DNA of 35,519 bases. Origin: Spartobacteria bacterium (GTDB lineage: Bacteria > Verrucomicrobiota > Verrucomicrobiia > Chthoniobacterales > UBA10450). Under the pieces are notes generated by a model. The model did no database searches. It was not told the DNA's origin and saw only the letters and a list, made by a program, of their open reading frames with translations. This document shows positions 16,559 through 21,856 of the stretch, piece by piece. The first letter of the stretch is position 1. Each line of letters begins with the position of its first letter. The DNA lies in the NCBI GenBank assembly GCA_003134765.1, contig PLCM01000030.1, positions 1 to 35,519 on the forward strand, given 5' to 3'. A program made the position numbers and the translations under genes.

Positions 16559-16590
16559 GTTTTTATTAAAATATTGGCGTCAATTCCTCC
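16455..16590 (-). repeat. Direct repeat R1, right copy
   Basis: Partner of 12322-12455, same orientation. Conserved upstream of the start codon through ATTAAAATATTGGCGTCAAT, so promoter or leader sequence was duplicated with the gene. Confidence 0.8.
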
Positions 16591-16735
16591 CTGCCGGCCA
16601 CCTCGTTTGCTTTGGGGGGATAGTTCTCCGTCGAAATATCTGAACGAATTGACGGGCGACAAGTTTCTGACTGGGCGAATTACGGCTCCGTTGGGCGCTA
16701 GGTCGCACCAATCGATCTGCATGGATCAATCCTTG

Positions 16736-16835
16736 TCGCAACCGTGGCCGAATAGAACACACAGGAGAAGAAGCAAAAGCAAACAATGCATTGGAGAAGA
16801 AAACACGGCCTGCATTCCCGTACAATCCCCTGCAC
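16736..16835 (+). repeat. SymE-cassette leader, partial copy 1
   Basis: Shares GCCGAATAGAACACACAGG, AGAAGAAGC, AAAACACGGCCTGCATTC and GTACAATCCCCTGC with the leaders at 17041, 20926 and 34888. No SymE frame follows. It is bracketed by two 30-bp direct repeats. Confidence 0.75.
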
Positions 16836-17040
16836 TAAACTCACCTTGTTCCGAATTGACGGGCGATAGGTTTCTCACTGTTGCGAAAAATACGCGCGTT
16901 GCGCGCGCGCGTACGCGCGAGAGTCGGCGACGCGGCCGCTCTTTCCGATGGTGACGCCTACGTAAGTTCTGCGCTACCTATCCGCAGGTGAGGGCGCGCT
17001 CGCATTTCCGAAAAAAACGCCGCAGAAAGCGCTGGCCGCT

Positions 17041-17250
17041 GGGCAATGCCAGAGTTCGCCGCAGCTTATTCAACGCGGGGCAGTACGCTCTGGCTGGCTG
17101 CAATCCCGTATTAACGACATCTCTTGCGGTCGTCGCAATGACCCTCTCAATCGCAGTCGCCGAATAGAACACACAGGAGGAGAAGCAAAAGGAAGCAGCT
17201 CATGCGAAAAAGAAAGCACGCCCTGAATTCTCGCACAATCCCCTGCCCGA
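17041..17250 (+). repeat. SymE-cassette leader, copy 2 without toxin gene
   Basis: Matches the left part of the complete cassette at 34888-35500, beginning with CAATGCCAGAGTTCGCCGCA (GTAATCGCGGGGTCCGTCGCA at the other) and running through CTCTGGCTGGCTGC, TTAACGACATC, TCGCAGTCGCCGAATAG and GCACAATCCCC. The match ends about 17250 and no SymE frame follows; the macro-like gene on the other strand comes next. Confidence 0.8.
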
Positions 17251-17317
17251 AACGCAGCGATGGTCTTCGAGTGGCTTACCGCAAAATTGGCGCAAACTTC
17301 CCTAACCCTCGCGCCTA

Positions 17318-17851
17318 TTACTTCGTCAGAAGGAGCGGACCGAAATCGTCGTCCAGATCGACGAGGTAAACGTCGGCAATCCTGCCTGGGTGAGCCCCGT
17401 CCCAATGCCGCAGCGCCGCGATCATGGCGGTAACACTCTCGATGTGTTGCTCCCGAGTTTGCTTTTTGCCCTCTGGAGCAAAAGGAATCTGGACCATCGC
17501 GATACGCTGCACCCGAAGTTCAGCCACCTTGTCCAGACAGCCGGCGACCGCGTCTTGCAATGCCTCTAGAGTCGCGAACCCGAGTCCGTCAAACGGATTG
17601 GAGAAGACATAAAGGTAATGGAGCAATCGGTCTGGCGGATGAATCTCCAAGACTTGATCTGAAGGGGCCAACCAAGGTTTGCTGGCGACGGTTTCCCCTT
17701 CCAAGGTCGTCAGCCCGGAATAGCGTGTGCGGATACCAAATTGCCAAGTGGTAAAGCGCCTATTAAAACCGCTGCGAATCCAGAGAACGGAAAGCTCCGC
17801 TATGTCGGGTGCCAGTTCCGCGATGTCGCCCTTGATTGAGCGGATGTTCAT
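17318..17851 (-). CDS. Macro-domain-like protein (tentative)
   Basis: 177 residues from the ATG at 17851 (an in-frame start at 17878 would add nine). The opening MNIRSIKGDIAELAP recalls the macro-domain start (I..v.GDIt.l), and a later stretch (ATLEALQDAVAGCLDKVAEL then RVQRIAMVQIPFAPEG and a C-terminal DVYLVDLDDDF) fits the order of helix, strand and helix of that fold. However, the Asn-rich ligand loop and the Gly-rich phosphate loop of true ADP-ribose-binding macro domains are not evident, so it is at best degenerate. It is soluble with no signal. Convergent or neighbouring genes give no functional hint. Confidence 0.55.
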   Translation of the reverse strand: MNIRSIKGDIAELAPDIAELSVLWIRSGFNRRFTTWQFGIRTRYSGLTTLEGETVASKPWLAPSDQVLEIHPPDRLLHYLYVFSNPFDGLGFATLEALQDAVAGCLDKVAELRVQRIAMVQIPFAPEGKKQTREQHIESVTAMIAALRHWDGAHPGRIADVYLVDLDDDFGPLLLTK

Positions 17852-18028
17852 TTTGCTAAGCCTAGACCCATCGCGCACTTGGCACCAGTCCTTTGGGCAA
17901 TCCCTACGGAGCTGGCCGTTGGAAGCGCGAAATGCTCAAGGTTCCACAGGACACCAAGCGTTCTCGTGCAATTCGGACAGTGAAGGAAGTGTCGAGTGCG
18001 GCGGATCCTTCCCCCGCCAGCTTAGCCG

Positions 18029-18544
18029 CTATTTGGAGAAGGGGAAACGGTCTCCTTTGACGAACCACTGGTCGTCCGCTAGACCCACGTGTAGTCGCCC
18101 ATCGGTCCCGAGGATACAATTGACATTAGTTCCACGCATAAGCTCAACTCTTAACGCGTAGTAGCGTTTTCCCGTATCCTCGTACTTCGCCGTTACCGTG
18201 GAGTAAGCTATCGTTTCTTTCTTCGCTCCCCAGCTGTCATCCGTGGGGAATGCCTGATAAACGTCAATTGTGTCATCGGACTTCACCACCCACTTCTGCC
18301 AAGATCCGTCTGCGGGTCGATCAGCATTAGTCCACACGCCGATGGCAAACCGCTTTGCGTCCTCAACGCTAGAGAGGTTCGAGGCTGATTCACGGCTGCT
18401 TGTGTCGGCGCTAGTCTTATCTTCGGTCTTGTTGGGGCAACCGCAGAGAGCGAAATGCACAAGCGGGATCGCTAAGAGCAAGTACCGACTAGCGCGAACT
18501 CTCGTTGGCGCGACCGGCTTACGGTGCACGAAGTAGACCCTCAC
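18029..18544 (-). CDS. Putative lipoprotein
   Basis: 171 residues from the start at 18544. A basic N-terminus (MRVYFVHRKPVAPTRVRASR) precedes a hydrophobic core and a lipobox-like site (HFALCGC), followed by a Ser/Thr-rich linker (KTSADTSSRESASNLSS) typical of outer-membrane lipoproteins. The mature part (about 55-171) is beta-rich (GSWQKWVVKSDDTIDVYQAF, YSTVTAKYEDTGKRYYALRV). Function unknown. It is divergent from the XRE regulator at 18721, and the first of three matching palindromes is 47 bp upstream of its start, so the regulator may control it. Confidence 0.72.
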   Translation of the reverse strand: MRVYFVHRKPVAPTRVRASRYLLLAIPLVHFALCGCPNKTEDKTSADTSSRESASNLSSVEDAKRFAIGVWTNADRPADGSWQKWVVKSDDTIDVYQAFPTDDSWGAKKETIAYSTVTAKYEDTGKRYYALRVELMRGTNVNCILGTDGRLHVGLADDQWFVKGDRFPFSK

Positions 18545-18590
18545 ATTTTTCCAATTTTGCGTCCATAAGTCGTTGATTCGTCGCTCAGAG

Positions 18591-18608
18591 TGCTCCGATA
18601 TCGGAGCA
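18591..18608. promoter_or_regulatory. Operator-like palindrome O1
   Basis: TGCTCCGATATCGGAGCA, a perfect 18-bp palindrome in the divergent region between the lipoprotein and XRE genes. Two further sites share the half-sites CTCCG and CGGAGCA. Confidence 0.8.
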
Positions 18609-18657
18609 GAGTAGCACGCACCTGAACGTCCGTCAATTTAGCAGCAGATCCCCATCA

Positions 18658-18675
18658 TGCTCCGATAGCGGAGCA
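18658..18675. promoter_or_regulatory. Operator-like palindrome O2
   Basis: TGCTCCGATAGCGGAGCA: same as O1 except one base in the centre. Centre is 67 bp from O1. Confidence 0.8.
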
Positions 18676-18703
18676 TTTTGTCGCAAACGGACCAGTACCG
18701 TCG

Positions 18704-18721
18704 CGCTCCGTCACCGGAGCA
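18704..18721. promoter_or_regulatory. Operator-like palindrome O3 touching the XRE start codon
   Basis: CGCTCCGTCACCGGAGCA; both arms intact except the outermost base. Its last base is the A of the ATG at 18721. Centre is 46 bp from O2. Occupancy would block initiation of the regulator gene, consistent with autorepression. Confidence 0.75.
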
Positions 18722-18972
18722 TGAAGTCGCAAAACGTCGTTGGACCACGAATCCGCCAAATCCGTTATCAGCAAGCCCTGACCCAGGATGAGCTTGCTGC
18801 CCGGTGTGGAGCACTCGGTTGGGACATTAGCCGGGGAACGCTCTCGAAAATCGAGGCACAAGTCCGGCGCGTGACCGACCGGGAACTTTGGTATCTGGCG
18901 ACCGCCCTCCGAACTTCATTAGAAGATCTGTATCCGAAGAAAATGAAAGCGCCGAAGCGATCCGAGCGTTAG
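18721..18972 (+). CDS. XRE-family transcriptional regulator
   Basis: 83 residues. HTH_XRE core from about residue 8 to 68: GPRIRQIRYQQALTQDELAA, then GWDISRGTLSKIEAQVRRV and ELWYLATALRTSLEDLYP. It is a single-domain repressor of the size of restriction-modification C-proteins and phage Cro/CI-like regulators. Three copies of an 18-bp palindrome lie directly upstream, one touching its start, which strongly suggests autoregulation. The next gene on the same strand begins 21 bp after its stop, so the two probably form an operon; the divergent lipoprotein gene may be a further target. No restriction or methylase gene is present beside it. Confidence 0.88.
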   Translation: MKSQNVVGPRIRQIRYQQALTQDELAARCGALGWDISRGTLSKIEAQVRRVTDRELWYLATALRTSLEDLYPKKMKAPKRSER

Positions 18973-18993
18973 GACGACCTTCGAAATATCCCA

Positions 18994-19944
18994 ATGCGAC
19001 GACAAAGCATCGGACCAACTGCGCGTTTCACGCCGACCATGTATGGCCGAACGCAATTTTGCCGGCTCCCGATCGATGTTTTCCATGTACTAAAGAAATT
19101 TCTGTATAGGCCGGTGTCGCTGCCAGAGGAGATAATGGAATTTAGTCCACTGCTCGATTTCATCTTTCTTCAGCAAGCTGAAAGGCATTGTGCGACGTGG
19201 GAAAGTGGAGACGCCTCAATCGCCGCCACGAACATCGCGACCGTATTGTATTTCCGGGCTCGTCGAGGTGAAGCCGGGGCCATTTCCGGGCTTATCTCCG
19301 CAGCGTCCTATTTCGCTTCGGCAATTCAGGAATTGAGTTTGGAGAAACCCGTTATTTTTCAGCAGACCGCCAAATCGTTGGATGAATGGCCCTCGATGAT
19401 TTCATTCCACCCAGACTGGAAGAAAGACAACGACCGAATAATCAGCACTGTTCATCTTGGGAAAACGTCTCCACTACGAAAACAAGTGCGGCTTACCAGG
19501 TTCAAGGGAGCACATCAGACTTCGCGTCTTCCTGTCCATGTTTACTGCCAACGAATGGTGGAACTTGTTAATGGAGCTCGCGCCTGGTCGCAACACAAAC
19601 GTTCGCAGAGGAAGAAAGGCAGGCGAGAAAGGAAATCGGATTTACATGTCAAACCTACCGATAAAGAAGCATTGCTTTGGTGCGAATGGCTAAAAGCGTG
19701 CTCCGAACTGCCATTGTTGTCAGCGCGCAGCGCCTACAAATGGTTCAGCGCTGGTTGGCAAGGAATGCGCCTGCTTACTGAAAGGCGGCCGGAGGAATTA
19801 CCCGATCTGCGCGAGGTTGGTGCTTTTCGTGAGTTCTACAGGGACGCGGCAACCAATTACTCACTTGGTGCGCGCAGGTCCAGTGTGCGCGAAGGGATAA
19901 AGATGCGGCTAAAGGATGCTTTCATGAAGCGTTTTGGTCGTTAG
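18994..19944 (+). CDS. Uncharacterised protein in operon with XRE regulator
   Basis: 316 residues from the ATG at 18994; a later start near MEFSPLLDFIF (19135) is possible. The stretch WPSMISFHPDWKKDNDRII followed by LGKTSPLR, and a C-terminal region with RRPEELPDLREVG and VREGIKMRLKDAF, resemble a family of uncharacterised proteins I recall from diverse bacteria; no function is known to me. The N-terminal third is helical and partly hydrophobic (AISGLISAASYFASAIQEL) without a clear membrane anchor. The middle is very basic (KRSQRKKGRRERKSD). It follows the regulator by 21 bp and is followed by another plus-strand gene, so it may be under the operator array. Confidence 0.65.
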   Translation: MRRQSIGPTARFTPTMYGRTQFCRLPIDVFHVLKKFLYRPVSLPEEIMEFSPLLDFIFLQQAERHCATWESGDASIAATNIATVLYFRARRGEAGAISGLISAASYFASAIQELSLEKPVIFQQTAKSLDEWPSMISFHPDWKKDNDRIISTVHLGKTSPLRKQVRLTRFKGAHQTSRLPVHVYCQRMVELVNGARAWSQHKRSQRKKGRRERKSDLHVKPTDKEALLWCEWLKACSELPLLSARSAYKWFSAGWQGMRLLTERRPEELPDLREVGAFREFYRDAATNYSLGARRSSVREGIKMRLKDAFMKRFGR

Positions 19945-20059
19945 TCGAGCCTCGCGATTTGATGGCGATCGCCTGTTTGGGCAACGCGGTTTGGCACTAG
20001 TTTTCGCTTCTCAAAACTTGGGGAATCCGGCGGGAGCAGATCATGAGATTAGTTCGATC

Positions 20060-20680
20060 ATGAAAACACATGATACGGATAGCACGAACACGAAACCGAC
20101 CCGGAAGATGACAAATGGATCGTCCAAAGGGCCGCAAGTAAAAGAAACCGTCGGAGCGAAAATCCTGGTGGGGCCCCAAGGCCAGGTTGCTTCAAGGACG
20201 ATAAAACAGCCAGCCTGGGACGGGGTTATCTTACCCAGTCGTGGCGTAACCGGGATCGAACGAGCGGCATTAAAGATGGTGGGTATTGGAGTGAGGGAGA
20301 TCGACGAGCTCGATCGAACGATTCGTTCTCGCGGAGGACAGATGGTGACTTGGTGCAAGGGCATCCCGCAGCTCATCAAGGCCAACGCTACGGAGATGAT
20401 CGCCAGCACTCACGGCAGATATCTCTTCTCAGCTCGGGCTGTCGGCCGGTGGCTGATCGACCGAGGACTGCACGGGGTGGTGCAATATTATGTCGGCTTC
20501 GGTTTGGCGCTCGGGGGACAAGGGTTGGAGTTACCTTGCGTCCGAATCGTAATCGAAGGGTATCGCATGCGGTATTATGACCTATCGTGCACTTCGATGA
20601 ATGTCGCACAGAAGACCGACAGGCTGGAGGAGATCAAGACCTTCTCGACCGAGGTTGTTCTGAAACTGATCGCCGGATAA
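20060..20680 (+). CDS. Uncharacterised 206-residue protein
   Basis: Start taken as the ATG at 20060 (MKTHDTDSTNTKPTRKMT); the frame extends upstream to 19934 but that part looks non-coding. The first about 70 residues are polar and probably disordered. The rest is a compact alpha/beta domain (VTGIERAALKMVGIGVREID, LIKANATEMIASTHGRYLF, AVGRWLIDRGLHGVVQYY). No family recognised, no signal or membrane segment. It follows the XRE-linked gene and ends 15 bp before a strong hairpin, so it may be the last gene of that operon. Confidence 0.6.
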   Translation: MKTHDTDSTNTKPTRKMTNGSSKGPQVKETVGAKILVGPQGQVASRTIKQPAWDGVILPSRGVTGIERAALKMVGIGVREIDELDRTIRSRGGQMVTWCKGIPQLIKANATEMIASTHGRYLFSARAVGRWLIDRGLHGVVQYYVGFGLALGGQGLELPCVRIVIEGYRMRYYDLSCTSMNVAQKTDRLEEIKTFSTEVVLKLIAG

Positions 20681-20695
20681 TGATCGCCGATTCGG

Positions 20696-20724
20696 CCCAG
20701 GTATCGAAATCTTCGGTACCTGGG
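20696..20724 (+). terminator. Strong hairpin after the XRE-linked genes
   Basis: CCCAGGTATCGAA ATC TTCGGTACCTGGG: 13-bp stem with one G-T pair and a 3-base loop, starting 15 bp after the stop at 20680. No T-run follows, so it may be a weak or factor-assisted terminator or an RNA-stabilising stem. Confidence 0.55.
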
Positions 20725-20747
20725 CAAATCGCAAGAACACCGTCAGA

Positions 20748-20909
20748 TCAGGGGCGCTCTATCAATGCGACACGCTGGTCGCCTGTTCCGACGAGCGCGC
20801 CGGTAGCGGTGTAGGTCTTGTCGTATCGGGCGTCGTAGACGCCTTTCATGCCGCCGTTCGCATCCGCGATTATTTCGCGGCCGCCGGAGTCCCTGATGAC
20901 ATGACTCAT
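20748..20909 (-). CDS. Small conserved-type protein, 53 residues
   Basis: An ATG at 20909 opens MSHVIRDSGGREIIADANGG, then MKGVYDARYDKTYTATGALV and GTGDQRVALIERP, ending at 20748. The pattern (xDxxG, KGxYDxxxDKTYxxxGxLVGxGD, LI) matches a recurring type of very small protein of unknown function I recall from environmental genomes. Beta-rich, no signal. It lies on the opposite strand between the hairpin and the SymE leader. Confidence 0.6.
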   Translation of the reverse strand: MSHVIRDSGGREIIADANGGMKGVYDARYDKTYTATGALVGTGDQRVALIERP

Positions 20910-20925
20910 CTACGCAATGTCACGC

Positions 20926-21109
20926 GGCTTCAATCGCAGTCGCCGAATAGAAAAAACAGGAGAAGAAGGAAAAGCAGACAGCCCATGTGAAAAAGAAAAC
21001 ACAGCCTGAATTCTCGTACAATCCCCCGTCAGCGTACCGACCTTCAAACGCACGCGCTCTAGTGAGTAGGTACATCAGTGAGTAGGTACATCAGTGAGTA
21101 GGTATATGT
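20926..21109 (+). repeat. SymE-cassette leader, copy 3
   Basis: Closely matches 34995-35143: TCAATCGCAGTCGCCGAATAG, AACAGGAGAAGAAGG, CCTGAATTCTCGTACAATCC, GTCAGCG, ACCGACCTTCAAA and GCACGCGCTCTAG. It joins directly to the SymE gene at 21110. In E. coli the symE leader is overlapped by the antisense RNA SymR; whether an antisense RNA exists here cannot be seen. Confidence 0.85.
21061..21108 (+). repeat. Three 16-bp tandem repeats just before symE
   Basis: AGTGAGTAGGTACATC at 21061 and again at 21077, then AGTGAGTAGGTATATG at 21093, ending one base before the ATG at 21110. The other SymE copy has only one related unit (GCGTAGGTATCGGG), so the number varies between copies in the region that binds ribosomes. 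Confidence 0.88.
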
Positions 21110-21418
21110 ATGACTCCAACCACTTTTGTCTCCGACCTGCTCGAACGCAGACTTACGGAGGCCCAACCCCAGACGATTAAGGTCGGCAGAACCTACCAAG
21201 GGAGCCCCTCGGCCTCTTCTCGGGTTCCATTCATACGCTTGGCCGGCCACTGGCTCGAAAAAGCGGGATTCTCAGAAGGCGATGTGATGCAGGTAAGTGT
21301 GACGCCTGGCGAAATTCGGCTTGCGCGGCAAGGCAGTTCACGCAGCGAGGAGGAAGGTCAAAGTGAACGTCCGAAGGCACCGGTCACAGCGGGTGGAAGC
21401 AAACCCCTTCACATTTAG
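21110..21418 (+). CDS. symE: SymE-like type I toxin, copy 1
   Basis: 102 residues from the ATG at 21110. The core (about 22-72) reads TIKVGRTYQGSPSASSRVPF, then IRLAGHWLEKAGFSEGDVMQ and VSVTPGEIRL, matching the SymE family (PxIRLxGxWLExAGFxxGxxVxV). E. coli SymE is an AbrB-fold toxin, reported as an SOS-induced RNA endonuclease or nucleoid-acting protein, held in check by an antisense RNA. The C-terminal 30 residues are polar and vary between copies. The start is preceded by the 16-bp triple repeat and there is no strong Shine-Dalgarno, consistent with translational control. It is nearly identical in its first 72 residues to the copy at 35144. Confidence 0.85.
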   Translation: MTPTTFVSDLLERRLTEAQPQTIKVGRTYQGSPSASSRVPFIRLAGHWLEKAGFSEGDVMQVSVTPGEIRLARQGSSRSEEEGQSERPKAPVTAGGSKPLHI

Positions 21419-21549
21419 GGAAGGGCTGCGCGGCGGAAGTACATACGTTCAGATGAAGACGAGGCCGTCTTGCGTGCAAGAAGAACCCGCATTCGCCAGA
21501 CGGTTGCCTCTGGCGCTCGAAATCCGGCTACCGCCCCGGCCCATGGCAC

Positions 21550-21750
21550 CTAACGCGGCTCAAGACCGCGCGCCAGCTTTTGTCCTTCCGCGATCTGCTC
21601 CGGCGTCATCTTATCTTCCAGCGCCGTCATATTGTGCTTTGCATCCTCGTTGCCCCGCCCCGCCGCCACCAACCACCATCTGTAAGCGTCCACATAATTC
21701 TTCACCACGCCGTCGCCCCTGAAGTAGCAGGTGCCCAAACTATACTGGTG
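21550..21750 (-). pseudogene. Remnant of a Sel1-repeat protein (C-terminus)
   Basis: Minus-strand frame ending at 21550 encodes YSLGTCYFRGDGVVKNYVDA, then YRWWLVAAGRGNEDAKHNM and MTPEQIAEGQKLARGLE, the last Sel1 repeat and typical C-terminus of such proteins. The frame continues upstream to about 21933 but that part has no repeat, so the gene has lost its 5' portion. It faces the start of the DUF4062 gene. Confidence 0.7.
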
Positions 21751-21856
21751 GATGCTGGCGAAAGAGAATGTGGCGGCGTGAACGCTTAGGTTTCTCGCGG
21801 AGCGATTGCCTCTATTCTCCTTGAATAAGCGTCCACACTTACTGTAATAGACCTTT

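Larger units (their letters stand above)
16559..17317. other. Repeat-dense, gene-free stretch with SymE-cassette remnants
   Basis: I accept no gene here. It contains the leader end of R1, two related 30-bp direct repeats (16645-16674 and 16852-16881, both starting CGAATTGACGGGCGA) that bracket a partial SymE-cassette leader (16736-16835), an alternating CG tract with Z-DNA character (16891-16919), and a longer SymE-cassette leader copy (17041-17250). Confidence 0.65.

Noticed and set aside
16574..16954. 126-codon plus-strand frame
   Set aside because: Runs across direct repeats, a SymE leader remnant and the CG tract; no protein-like pattern.
18721..20680. Restriction-modification system led by the XRE protein
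   Set aside because: The regulator resembles C-proteins, but no methylase or nuclease motif is seen in the following genes.
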